Source: Rhizophagus irregularis
Lineage: Eukaryota > Glomeromycota > Glomeromycetes > Glomerales > Glomeraceae
DNA length: 64,000 bases
Reading direction: 5' to 3'
NCBI RefSeq assembly: GCF_026210795.1
Contig: NC_089441.1
Span: 2,108,001-2,172,000 of the forward strand
Made by a program: the position numbers and the translations under genes. The notes below the pieces were generated by a model that searched no databases, was not told where the DNA came from, and saw only the letters and a program-made list of their open reading frames with translations. Below, piece by piece: positions 35,756 through 47,209 of this stretch (the stretch's first letter is position 1; every line of letters starts with the position of its first letter).

Positions 35756-36257
35756 AGAAAGTTGACAGTAATTAATAACCGTAACTAATAATTATGGTTT
35801 TGAGACTTAATATTAAAGAATCTTTATGCTAAACGATAAAAATTAAATTTTGCATGATTTTTTAATTAATATACTTGTGATAAGATCATGAAATTGTACT
35901 CCTTTGATACCAAACGCATGTGCATACCAAAATGATCGAATTGTCAAACAATTAATTTTTCCATTTAAATTACTAATTAGACTAGTTCAAATTTCTATAA
36001 CATACAGCAATGCAGATCGGTTTTTGAAAGTAGTATATAATAATAGAAATGCTTGAATTTGTATTACAATAATCATTCCTCCCTTTTTTTCTTTTTTTTT
36101 GAAACGTTTTGTTTTTTTTTGAAACACGTTTGATAAAAAGAAAAGTTATTAATAGTAGTTAATAAATAAATTAAGATATATATGACGAGAAACATATATA
36201 AATGTTCTGTAACCCTCCAAGTAAAAAATTTAACATTTTTCAAGTCTCTTAGTAAAA
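35756..36257 (+). promoter_or_regulatory. rearranged 5' region of gene copy 4
   Basis: 35756-35895 matches 47440-47580 (3' spacer of the right-arm gene). At about 35905 it switches to the family's 5' region (ACCAAACGCATGTGCAT), keeping the TATA-like box near 36194 and one leader unit (36225-36257). The junctions show that this copy was built from rearranged pieces of the larger duplication. Confidence 0.65.
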
Positions 36258-37835
36258 ATGTTCAATTAAAGGTGTTGATCACCTTTATCTGCTGTTTAAT
36301 ATCAAATGTCCTTAAAAACATCGCTTCTATTTTGCATTTTTGGAATGTAGGAATACGTTCCCAAACAAAAATTCATAAATTAACTGGTATTCCTCTTTCA
36401 ACAATTTAAATATAACATCAAAAATTGAAAGAAACTGGCAATATTTTGCATAGAAAACGGAATAGTAGACGTCCTAAAAAAATAACGGGTTCATATTCAT
36501 TACGATCACAACCGATATATTCATAAAGTAATTCACAATCTTTACACACTTTTGCTATAAAATTGTCAAGAAATTTAAATGTGTCTTATGTGACAGTAGG
36601 AAACCGTTTAAAGGAACTTGGTTATAGAAACAGTTTACCAATTGAGACGCTTATGCTAACAGCTGGGCTCAAGATCACCTTAATGATCGATGGGAAATAA
36701 CATTATTTTTTGACGAGACAGCATTTCAATTGTTCAGAAATACAATTAAATATTGGTATAAGGGTCCTAGCCAATTCGGCCTCTTCGGCAAAAAGTTTTA
36801 GCATGGGCTGGATTTTGCGCTAAAGGAAAAACAAGTTTGTTTTGCTTTACACAAATTATGGATGCTAGATTTTATATTGAAATTTTACGGCAGCATATTC
36901 CAAAAGTTAGAAGAATGCTTGATAGAAGGTGGAGGTTCTAATAGGATAATAATCCGAAGCATACAAGCCGACTTGCAAAAGAATTCCTTCAAGAGAACAT
37001 TTCCGATATTATTAATTGGCCTTCAAACAGCCTAGACCTTAACCCCATTGAAATTTTATGGAGTATTGTTAAGCATAATGTGGAAAAGCATATGTCGCAA
37101 AAAAATTCCAGATAGTTTTTTGGTTAATCTTATCCAATCAATGATCATGAAAGAAATGGGGAAAGGATTCCTTATTAATTTATTTAATTTTTATATCATT
37201 GGAAAGCTCTAGTTTTAAGCTTTATGATGCATTATTGAAGGTTTAATAAAGAGTTTTGGAGATCAATTTTTTTCTTAACGTTATAACATTAAATAATACG
37301 ATTACGAATAATAATAAATCATGGACCGAGATAAATTATTATCAGATATAATTCCTATTCCAGCAAATAATACGGACATTGATTTGAGAATTAGAATTTT
37401 TATTCAAACCTTTACCAAGATTAAATGATCAGAGTAAGCTTTTAATCTCCTTCCTTTCTTTACATATAGTATATATATATAATAATTTTTTTTTTTATCT
37501 GTAGATGCTGAATTTAATTGAAGGTATTGATCCTTCAATCAAAGAAATTACGATTAAATTTGCCATTCCAGTGAAGTTACCTACTGCGAATGAACTAAAT
37601 GATGATAAATATAAACCAGATCTATTACGACAAACGTTTTCAGGAGATTCTAAACTATGTACCATGGAAGTGATAACTACACAGTGCATATTCCAATTTT
37701 TGAAAGCACATTTAACCAACAAAATTCTACCTATTATATGTTTGTTGAAAATAATTTTGCCATCTCCCAAGAGAGAGATGAACCTTTATTGAGAAAATTT
37801 GGACGTTGTCAACAACTGAGGTATTATACATATTT
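36258..37835 (+). pseudogene. orphan membrane gene, copy 4 (fragments)
   Basis: Start region 36258-36302, then the Tc1-A insertion (36303-37279), then directly part of exon 3 (37280-37435, with internal deletions) and exon 4 (37504-37826, KEITIKFAIPVKLPTANELN). Exon 4 has a small deletion and a frameshift near 37663. The Tc1 right end is fused to exon 3, so exons 1 (rest) and 2 are lost. As in copy 1, the first ATG reaches TAA after three codons; here a frame from 36182 runs through the leader repeat into the signal-peptide codons. Confidence 0.8.
36303..37279 (+). mobile_element. Tc1/mariner type A, copy 4
   Basis: Same element and same insertion point as 5991-7001. It keeps better stretches of the middle domain (HLNDRW, FCAKGKTSLFCFTQI, DARFYIEILRQHIP) and the SPDLNPIEILWSIVKHNVEK-like region near 37030, with stops and small deletions. 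Its right end stops at TTTTTTTCTTAAC, missing the last bases of the TIR. Confidence 0.85.
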
Positions 37836-39969
37836 TTTTTGTTACAAAATAACTTAAAAATGTTAGAGTGTAACGGAAATTAAAATACTTAATGAATTTT
37901 TATTTCAAAAGAAGGTTTTAAGTAATAATATTATATACAAAATTACGAAAAAAACAATATTTATTTGTTAACTTTTTTTTTTGAATAATATGAAGCGCTT
38001 TCTTTTAATGTTATTAATTATTAGCATTAAGCGTTTAATAATTTAAAAATCTAAATAATCATTTGATTATTTAATCGTACAGCCTTAACAACCTATATGC
38101 TAATTTACAAATTTATGATATTCTTTAATATTTACATGAAATATACTATAGCATAAATATATCTAAAAAACATATTATTTTACGAATTTCATTCATTAGT
38201 AAATAAATTTCGGAGATTATTTAATTAATTTATGTCATTTCGAATTTTTTCAGTGACTTTTCAGAAACATTACTAGTTGATTAACACGGAAATTAAATAC
38301 GTCAAATTAACTATGCAATTATAAACATTGTAGCTGCATTTTAACATCAATATTATAAAAATGAAAAAAACAATACTTTAAAAATTTTAATATAAAAAAA
38401 ATCCATATTTATGATATAGTCATAATATATCAAACAACGCAACCACATTACCACAGTATTGTAAGTGTATTGCAATTTCGTATTAACATACAATGCCAAC
38501 CTCATCAGAATTTTTTTCCAATAAAAATCCACATGGAAATCTACATCGAATATTGTGGAAATATGTGGAAATCCGAATAGTTCTAAATACCCTGTGGAAA
38601 AACACATGGTATTTTCGGCGTAGATCCACAAAATTCGATCCATGTGGAATTACATGGATCGATCTACCTAAAAATTTCATGATGCTGTGAGAGCGATGTC
38701 ATAAAATCACAGGTTTCAGCAATTGTATATATAAAGATTATTTTCTTGAATTGCTTTTCTTAACATTGTTATGATTCTACATACAAAAAAAAATGTATAT
38801 AAAAAAAAAATAAAAAAATAAAATGTGTTCTAAATAATGCCTCAATTATCATTAATTTTTATGATTTGTTGCTCTTTATCCAATTTTTATAAACGCCGAA
38901 GAAAACTACAGTGCTGATAATAATCCTGAACAACAAAGGTTAAATGATAATAAATTTCACATCATAGTTTATACTTATTATGTTGTAAGATTTTTAAATG
39001 CAATTGGGTGTTAACCTTCGTATTTTGTAAATCTGGTAAATGTGATTATAGTTAATTATCTTCTTAATTAGTATTGCGATTTTACAAATAATAGCCGGTC
39101 CATTTTGATTTTTATGTTAAACATATCACTGATAATATTTAACATATTTTAATTTATGTAATATTTTTGTAATATCAATAACATATAGACAGAATAGCTT
39201 TATGATATTTCTCTTATATTCCAAATTACTAATAATTTAGCAAATATTTTTGTAATTTAAATAACTTATTTTTGGAATATTTCTATTTATTATATACTGA
39301 AATACAACTATATTATGGATACAGTATATGCAAAAATATAGCAAAATTATATATTTTGCAATGCTTAGTATTTGAAATGTATATAATATTTAGTAAATTT
39401 TAAACTTTTCCGAAACTTTTCCCCCTTTCTCTCGTCCTATGCCTTTCCTTATTATCCCTCATCCCTAATTCTTCTCTCTATAAATTTCTTATAATTAAAG
39501 AAAAGTTTAATAAACGGTTCGATTTTTTCTTAAAAAAAAACTTTTTCTTTTAACCGGAATTCTTAATTTTTTATCTCTCTCTTTCTTATCAATTTATTTT
39601 TTTTTTTGAACAAAATTTAGGAAATCGGCTTAACAGGAATAACTCTGCGCCTGGCCATAAAAAATGGCAGTTCTGAACGTTCGTTATACAGAAATCCAAT
39701 ATCCAAAAAAACCGAGGGGAAGAAGACTTCCAAAATCCGAATCTCCTTGAAAGCGTAATCGACCTTGAACAGTGAATTCTAATACCTCTCCCCCAAATCC
39801 AAACTCCAAAAAATTCCTCCAATCCAAAGAGTGTTTATAATTCATTCTAGATTGCCATTAAAAACCTTTTTGTATTTCTTAGAACAAAAAATTCATGTTT
39901 ACATTTATTTACCTGGTCTCTAACGAAAATCTACCCATACTATTATTTTTTTTGATCTTTGAATGTTAG
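37836..39969. repeat. inverted-repeat spacer paired with 60275-62690
   Basis: The whole stretch is mirrored on the right. Shared landmarks: TTAGAGTGTAACGG (37866), the CT-rich block 39415-39485, and the AGGAATTTTTTGGA...ATTCACTG segment (39589-39822), which is open in both copies but has no other sign of being coding. A MITE-like block at 38503-38684 is present only here. Confidence 0.75.
38503..38684. mobile_element. candidate MITE rich in TGTGGA motifs
   Basis: Absent from the mirrored copy near 61945. The ends CATCAGAATTTTT and AAAAATTTCATGATG are weak inverted repeats. The inside is a set of CCACATGG / CCATGTGG / TGTGGAAAT motifs in both orientations, so it can fold almost entirely. CT may be duplicated at the ends. 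Confidence 0.45.
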
Positions 39970-40242
39970 ACCCCGCCATTGTGAAATCTTGTATTATAAA
40001 ACAGGTCTCAAATATTGCAGAGTTTCTCCTTCGGGAATTTTTAGACGTGCCAAAACATATAATATTATTAATACTACCAAACCTACTATAAGTATTATTA
40101 ATGGATAAAATTCTTCAAAATAATCTCCTGTAAATAGAATCAAAATTTAATGAAATATTAATCATTTACAAATGTCAAAAATATTTAATGAACACACTTA
40201 CAGGTCATTGTAAAAGGTGCGCTTTCATCAATTAAAGATGTA
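39970..40242 (-). pseudogene. 3' fragment of the orphan membrane gene
   Basis: Minus-strand exon 6 (about 39975-40132, with the FYPLIIIL...VLIILYV membrane segment), intron, and the last codons of exon 5 up to the Tc1-B insertion at 40243. Exon 7 has been deleted at the 39965 junction, where only TTTTTTTGATCTTTGA of it remains. Confidence 0.75.
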
Positions 40243-41368
40243 CAGTGTGGGACAAAAAAAATGAGAATCAAAACATCTATACACATATATATATCGAATA
40301 AATCACGTGAATTTTTTTGCCAAAGACTATTAAAAAAAATTAATATCACCATTTTTCAATAATTAACTCACAACGTCGTTTCATTGACTTTGAAAGATTG
40401 ATTAGAACGGTATTTGGTATATTTTGTCCATAAATTTCTCCAGATCATCAGGCATCGTTTATCTACCTTATTCTTTAATAATTGACCATAAGTTTTCAAT
40501 GGGGCTTAAGTCGGGGCTATTGGATGACCACTCTAAAACTACTGAAAATTTTCTTTGAAGAAGGCCTTTTGCAAGACGACTTGTATGAGTGCTTGGGATC
40601 GTTGTCCTGTGCGCCAACGATCACCAAGCATCTGGGACATCTCAGGAGCATGTCTACGATGAATTTCCACATAAAATTCAGCATTCAGTCATGATTTGCT
40701 TGTAACAAAATAAGCTTGTTTTCCCCTTCGCCCCACGCCATAATTTTTGTATGATCTTTAGGCATACGCCGAACCGGCCTCTCTCCTTTATACCAACGTT
40801 CTACAGTATTCCTAAAAAGCTGGAATAATGCTGCTTCATCTGTAAACACAGTTTTTATTCCATCGGTCATTAATATGTTGTCGTGTCCACTATACCCGTT
40901 TTATTTTGTGTGCTTCAGTCAGCATTGGTGTTGCTTTGGGTAGTCTTTTAAAACAGCCAACTCCTGAAAGGCGCCTTCCAACAGTTCTATAATGATACCT
41001 CTACACCTATATTTTGTAATTTTTCTCGCCAAAGTCCTTGTGGAAAGAGAAGTATCATGGCTAAGTACACGGGAGGCGCTTGCGATAATCTTTTTAGGTC
41101 AACCATTCCCTCCAGCATGCTCTAACAAACCAACGAACCATTTTTTTTATTTTTTCGATTTTTCTATAAATTGTGGATAGTGGAAAGTTCGTAAGCTTGT
41201 GTAGTTTTTAGTATCATGTATACCGTTATTCCACAATCTTAATAGTTTCGTCGTAAGTTTTCGTCATTGCGCAAGATGTGGGTAAACACAAAGGTTGTCA
41301 AACGTAGCCACAAAAGTTATTTATTATGTATTGAGGTAGTACAAAAACAATCTCATTTTTTCACACTA
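40243..41368 (-). mobile_element. Tc1/mariner type B, middle copy
   Basis: Low-coordinate TIR CAGTGTGGGACAAAAAAAAT after TA (40241-40242); the far TIR reads ...TCTCATTTTTTCACACTA with TA at 41369-41370. The best-preserved piece is minus-strand 40685-40870: DGIKTVFTDEAA, FRNTVERWYKGERPVRRMPK and DHTKIMAWGEGENK (segments). The catalytic N-terminal Asp lies in FTDEA. Frameshifts elsewhere make it inactive. Confidence 0.87.
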
Positions 41369-41559
41369 TATTTAGGAAATTTAATTCGTTGGCTTAATTA
41401 TTAATTGGGAAATGATCGTTGATCAATCACAAAAAAATTTTTTCACACACTAATATTAGTTGACAGTAAAATTTGATATTTTACTGATTTACTGTTAATA
41501 ATAAATACACCTCTAATTGCAAATATTTTTTATTATTATTAAAACAACCATAACATAAT

Positions 41560-42190
41560 GAAGCTGTAATTTATACAAATGGATTTATGTATTTATGTAA
41601 TTTGATTACCTGCATCACTAAAAAGTCTTTCGCTCGGAACTGAAGTAGCTATTATACCCAAATATTTTCTCGCGATTTTATAAAGTAGGGAACCTTCAGT
41701 TATCTGATTTTCATACCATCATTCAAAGGGATCTACTTCGGGAAGAGCCTGTGGTGTTTTTATTTCATCCAAATAGTAAGAATGTTCTTCATAAATTGGA
41801 ATTTGAGACCGAGAGAAACCAAGAACACGGGATGCAAAAAGTTTTGCATTTTTGATTAACTTGAAAATGAGTATTTGTATTTGTTTCTTTCAAAGACTCT
41901 TTGTATTCAGATCTTAAAAGTGATGTTTAATTCTTCTAGCCACCCATGCATTTGTTTAGATCTTGGATCCAATACACTTGCCAAAATAGTTACGTTAGGT
42001 GGGTTATCAAAATAGTCATAAAGCGCATTATAGATTTCTTCTTTAATTGATTAATAGAATCTATAGACTTTCGCATCATCATCATCTGTTAAAACAAAAA
42101 TTTATATTAATAAATGATAATATAATTTAAAAGTAAAATAATAATTAAAAATTACCATTTTATTATCAAATTCATCATTATTTTCATCAC
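41560..42190 (-). mobile_element. hAT transposase C-terminal fragment
   Basis: Minus strand: the C-terminal part of the same hAT as at 56426-58290, including [20 protein letters not shown] at about 41610-41670 and ILASVLDPRSKQMHGWLE near 41945-41995. It ends at 42190, where it is joined to an exon of the membrane gene, so the N-terminal half has been lost by rearrangement. Confidence 0.8.
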
Positions 42191-44105
42191 TAAGTATGTT
42201 CTACCACTTCTCCTGTTGTAATATTTCTAAAATAAGATGAAAAAGTTAATCGACTGAACAATAAAATATTTTCAAAAAAAAAAATTGTTTATTCATAAAA
42301 ATACTTACGGAGAGCTATACCAATACAACGCTATTCTTTTTTCGTCTAGCTTTTCAATTTTAATAAGCCCTTTATTTGATAATATGCTACATTCAACATA
42401 TCCGTTAGCATTTCCTAAATATACTTCGCTAAAAAGAAGAATTATTATTGTGTCATTATAATTGACCTTCATAAATGAGGATGTTCCATCATTTAAACTT
42501 ACCTCATAATCTCACTGCTGTAATTAATTATCAATCCATGTTTCCCTTAATACCATTTGTTACTTTAGCATAAAACAACATTATATAATTATCAGTTAAA
42601 GGTAAAAAAAAAAAATTCAATATTAATGGGTAACCTGCTTCCGCAGGAAGAGTGTAATTAAGATCCATATAATTGATTCGTCCTGTTATTTTACTTATCA
42701 CTCTTAAGGTAGCATGCATGCTGGATCTTCATCTTCGAAGGCTATCCAGATAATCAAATAACCACGAGCCCATTAATTGGTTCTTCGTAAATGAATGACA
42801 TAAATAACTTGTTTGAAAGCTTAAAACTAGAGCTTTCTAATGATATAAAAATTAAATGAATTAATAAGGAATCCTTTCCCCATTTCTTTCAATTACAAGC
42901 TAACATCACCTCATCATTGATTGGATAAGATTAACCAAAAAAACTATCTGGAATTTTATTCCATTCTTCAGCCATAAATTGTTTCAATTCATCAATATTT
43001 TGCGGCATACATTTTTCCACATTATGCTTAACAATACTCCATAAAATTTCAATGGGGTTAAGGTCTGGGCTGTTTGAAGGCCAATCAATAATATCGGAAA
43101 CGTTCTCTTGAAAGAATTCTTTTGTAAGTCGACTTGTATGCTTCAGATTATTATCCTATTGGAACCTCCACCTTCTATCAAGCATTCTTCTAACTTCTGG
43201 AATATGTTGCCATATAATTTCAATATAAAATCTAGCATCCATAATTTGTGTAAAGCAAAACAAACTTGTTTTTCCTTTAGCGCAAAATCCAGCCCATGCT
43301 AAAACTTTTTGCCGAAGAGGCCGAATTGGCTAGGACCCTTATACCTTGTATTTCTAAACAATTGAAATGCTGTCTCGTCAGAAAATAATTTTTTTTCTCA
43401 TAGATCATTAAGGTGATCTTGAGCCCACTCAATACGCTTTGCTTTTTATGCAGCTGTTAGCATAAGCGTCCCAATTGGTAAACTGTTTCTATAACCAAGT
43501 TCCTTTAAACGGTTTCCTACTGTCACATAAGACACATTTAAATTTCTTGACAATTTTATAGCAAAAGTGTGTAAAGATTGTGAATTACTTTATGAATATA
43601 TCGGTTGTGATCGTAATGAATAACCCGTTATTTTTTTAGGACGTCTATTCCCTTTTCTATGCAAAATATTGCCAGTTTCTTTCAATTTTTGATGTTATAT
43701 TTAAATTGTTGAAAGGGGAATACCAGTTAATTTATGAATTTTTGTTTGGGAACGTATTCCTACATTCCAAAAATGCAAAATAGAAGCGATGTTTTTAAGG
43801 ACATAAGTAGGACATTTGGAAGTTATTTATTGGATAATTTAATACGCCAAGAAATTGTGGAACAATGAAAATAAATAAATATAGTGATGGTCAACATTAT
43901 ATATCTCGCGATGAGATGAGACGAAAAAAAACATGATTATTGTAATACAATTTCAAGCATTTCTATTATTATACTACTTTCAAAACCGATCTGCATTGCT
44001 TTATTCACATATGTAAAAAAAATGCTGTGAAAAGTATGTTATAGAAAAATGAACTTAGTCTATTAATAGTTAATTAGTAATTTAAATGGAAAAATTAATT
44101 AGTTC
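42191..44105 (-). pseudogene. orphan membrane gene, copy 5 (fragment)
   Basis: Minus strand. The 5' region is at 43926-44105; a stub matching the CGTCTCATC codons lies near 43915; then comes Tc1-A (42799-43815); the rest of exon 1 is at 42483-42797; exon 2 at 42318-42430; and the first codons of exon 3 at 42191-42226. The ATG and leader are deleted. Exon 1 continues straight out of the Tc1 at ATTTATG/TCATTCATT, so the right Tc1 end was deleted with some exon sequence. The exon 2 sequence AAAGCTAGACG is the variant that also flanks the retroposed insert in copy 1. Confidence 0.8.
42799..43815 (-). mobile_element. Tc1/mariner type A, copy 5
   Basis: This minus-strand copy retains most of the element from the N-terminal helix-turn-helix (about 43640-43770) to the IPDSFLVNLIQSM tail (42915-42955). 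The Asp and Glu of the D34E pair lie at about 43160 and 43055. A stop and frameshifts near 43340 and 43610 inactivate it. The 110 bp beyond its left end (43816-43925) has no match in the other two insertions and may be more of the original element end. Confidence 0.85.
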
Positions 44106-45046
44106 CTTTCTTTTATTCAGTTATAAGTGAAAAATAAATTATTAAATAATATTATTAATAAAATAAATCATGTAAAAAGTTAATGTAAATAAGTACCTTC
44201 AGTAAAATCTATTGCTTCTATGAATAATAGTTAATGATTCTATTACTATTAAAAATTAAAGTAATTATATTTTATTCCTATTACTTTTTAATAAGTACAT
44301 ATTTGCGTTTATTGATGAAAGGAACAATCGCTCAGTCTTTTATCCGAAAAAAAAGGTTGATTTGCGCGGATAAATGAATATTACAAATTTATAAATCAAA
44401 AGATGTTTTTCTAGATCATCGTTTATGAGCCTCATAAGCAAGAATACGCGTAACAATACAAGAGTCATAATAGCACTACTTGATTATAAATGTAAAGTCA
44501 TCATTACTTTAATGCAAATAATTTTTAAAAATTCTTTATATTTTAATCTCTCTTTTTATGCTCCGTAATTTTGTAATTTTAAAATAAAAATTTTCTACCA
44601 ATATATGAATTTCTTGGTAATTACCTTAATATTTGGTATTTCTTAGCAGTTGAAACAAATGTTCACATATTACAACAAAATTTAAGCAAATTTGTCGCTT
44701 TTAAAGTATATAGTGTTTATTTATTTTTCAATATCAGATTTACAGTATTAACCATATATAGAGAAATAATCGTCAATACAGTACATAAAGGAATGAAAAA
44801 TTTACAATTCAATTAAATGCTTGTTATCAACAATTGGGAAATTAAATGGTAAAATAGCAAATTCACACTTATATTTCGGAAATTGTAAAAGAAAAGATTT
44901 TGTGTGATAGGAAGGGAAACTATTATTGATAAATAAATAAATCAAATGGTCGTAGCCAAATTATATTTACTGAGGTTATACCATCCTTTAGCTCATATAA
45001 AAACAACATTATTTATGCTTTAGAAAAACACTTATATTACAGAATG
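44106..45046. other. AT-rich spacer
   Basis: The first 200 bp still resemble the gene 5' region (ATAGTTAATGATTCTATTAC). Beyond that I see no gene, TIR or splice chain. Confidence 0.4.
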
Positions 45047-45101
45047 CCTAACCTAATCCTAACCCTAATTTTCTTACCTAACCCTAACTCTAATCCTAAA
45101 T
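45047..45101 (+). repeat. degenerate interstitial telomere-like repeat
   Basis: CCTAACCTAATCCTAACCC is followed by CTTACCTAACCCTAACTC and TAATCCTAA. This is CCCTAA-type sequence with substitutions, the complement of the TTAGGG repeat of most fungi. It lies deep inside the window, so it is a relic of a telomere or of telomerase-mediated repair rather than a chromosome end. Confidence 0.55.
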
Positions 45102-45475
45102 TTCCTTGTCGATGGAGGCGAAACACTTGTCTGCGAAACGACCCTGTCTTTTTGTCGTCGGTTCAGAACCGAAATTCTCATTTTGACTCATTCTACCCAT
45201 TCCGCGAGAATTGTACGAAAAAGTTAATCAGTTATTAGAATATATAATCAAACTTATTTGCAGTGTTCGATCCTTTAGTTATTATTATCTTTTCTTCAAA
45301 TTTTTTTGCGCGATTAGTTGGTTAGCCAATAATTGGAGAGAAGAAAAGGGAGAAAAATTTAAACAATTACAAAAAAAAAAATTATATAAATAAAAAATTT
45401 GGTCTCTTCAATATATGAAAAAGTTAAAATGGTTCATAAATTCATGATTTTAATAGATAAATAATGTATAATCAA

Positions 45476-46607
45476 TTATCTAGCGAAAAAAAAATAAATG
45501 AGTAAAATAAAATAAATATAACTACTAATGACTATAAACAATATAAAAATATATATATATATTATTATATACACAAAAAATATATCATATATGTACTGTA
45601 TTATATATCCATTTCGTTCATTCTCTCGGCTAGTAACTGCTTTTTCTAACGTTTCATATTCATAAATTAATTCTGCACGGAATTTTAATACAGCTTGTCT
45701 ACCCGAAGCCCTTGCATCATCAAATACAGAACTAAATTTTTTATTTGCAGATTAAGTTAATTGGCTTATTTTCGAATTGTCATTAATAAAATGTGTTTAA
45801 ACTTACGTCATAAAGGCGACTAGCATATTTTGCATAACTGTAATAAGCAAAATACTTGCAACTATAAATTAAGAATATAAAAATTTATAATAATTGTCAG
45901 TTTCATAATCTAATATTTGATCCAATAACCGAAATATCGTTGGTTACGTACCAAAGCATAATATCTCAACCGGTCATTGATCTTACTTGATCCCATCGTC
46001 CATTAATCCAAAAATAAACAGTCATGATAGCACCCCAAAAATTCGAAAAATAACTATCAGCGACATTATCAATTTTCACATAACTTGACTTACATTGAAT
46101 GCGCAATTGCAATTATCAATATAAACATGAAAATGAAAAAGTAAAATACCCTTCTTATGATGCTCAAACTTATATTAATGTAATTTGCTGGCCCTAGATA
46201 AAAAATATTTTGAACACAATCATAATAATTAATATGAAGTTTAATTACTTAAGACTTATAAAGATAACTTCAACAATATGTGTTTTTACAAACCTGAGAA
46301 AAATCTCAATAATAAAAGCTAAAATAAATTTAAAAAAAAAAGAAATTTAGTATTGATTCAAAAAATTTAATTTATAAATTCAACTTTGCATTTCTACACT
46401 TACCAATTCAATCCACATAACTAAAGTAGTTAAAGAAGTTGCGACTGTATAATTTCTTAACGGTACACCATTACTATTTAGATCTAAATTAATTGGATCA
46501 AAAAAATCCAATGATATGATGACCAAACCTACTGGTACTATTACAGCTATAAACATTAGCATATCTTCTAAATCCTTTATGCTTAAGTTGAATATATTCC
46601 GTCGCAA
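45476..46607 (-). pseudogene. ion-channel pore-domain gene fragment (Ion_trans type)
   Basis: Minus-strand exons: 46404-46607 (LEDMLMFIAVIVPVGLVII...VMWIEL), 46294-46318 (25 nt, LLLLRFFS), 46094-46193 (GPANYINISLSIIRRVFYFF and a further membrane segment), about 45987-46075 (SNFWGAIMTVYFWINGRWDQ, the pore-loop region), 45807-45861 (ASILLITVMQNMLVAFM), and 45731 down to about 45476 (ARASGRQAVLKFRAELINE). This is the last three membrane segments and tail of the TRP/voltage-like channel family expanded in Glomeromycotina, a plasma-membrane cation channel type. The N-terminal domains are cut off at the inverted-repeat breakpoint. The loop after AHSM is deleted, leaving a stop, so I call it a pseudogene. 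Confidence 0.72.
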
Positions 46608-47050
46608 GCATTGGATAGGGAACGGTAAACGAAAGTAAATAAGCTAGAGAAAGGTTACTATGTAAAGTGTTGTCGATATCCTACGCCCGATAAATTTTAT
46701 CACATTTTTTTCGGAATAAAAACTAGAAAATGATCATTTATAAGAGTTTTTCCAGAAATTTTTTTTTGTCGTTATTTAATGGCTTATTCTTAATATCAAT
46801 TTTTTCGTCATATAAAAAAGCTTGACGACATATATACTAGATATACGAATTCAAAAGTAAGAGATTAAATAACATTCCGATAGTATATTATTTGTTTATA
46901 GCGTTGTTTTTTGAGTAAGAACGGCTAATCCAGATGATAAGGCAAGTGTGCAGCTAATAGTAGACAATAGACAACAAAATATAAATATTATTATATAAAT
47001 TAGATATACGGGTTTGAATAAAATTTGCAATTGAATGTTTCCAGATAAAT

Positions 47051-47209
47051 ATCAATATAAAATACTACAGTCAGGAATCGTCGTCTTCGGGCGGCTTGAT
47101 TGTTAGTGATAGAATTACTTTCGACTCATTTGTATGTTGTCCTTGTAATTTTTACTTCAACTTGGTTTTTCTGTAACATAAAAATAAAAAAATCAATATA
47201 AAATACTAC
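47051..47209 (+). mobile_element. 123 bp A-tailed insert with 18 bp target duplication
   Basis: ATCAATATAAAATACTAC occurs at 47051-47068 and 47192-47209. The sequence between starts AGTCAGGAATCGTCGTC and ends AACATAAAAATAAAAAA. The left arm has a single TTCAATATAAAACACTG at the matching place (complement of about 22303-22320). Duplication plus A-rich tail plus empty site point to retroposition. The source could be a small RNA, a SINE, or a heavily truncated LINE or mRNA. The relatively GC-rich start (TCTTCGGGCGGCTTG) stands out from the local composition. Confidence 0.72.

Noticed and set aside
37495-37770. Minus-strand frames opposite the exon 4 fragments (also near 62877)
   Set aside because: They are antisense shadows of the gene-family exon.
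39589-39822. Open frame conserved at 60387-60611
   Set aside because: Both strands are about equally open, changes are not concentrated at third positions, and no start or splice context supports a gene; conservation follows from the inverted duplication.
45047-45101. True chromosome end
   Set aside because: The repeat is short, degenerate and flanked by unrelated sequence on both sides.
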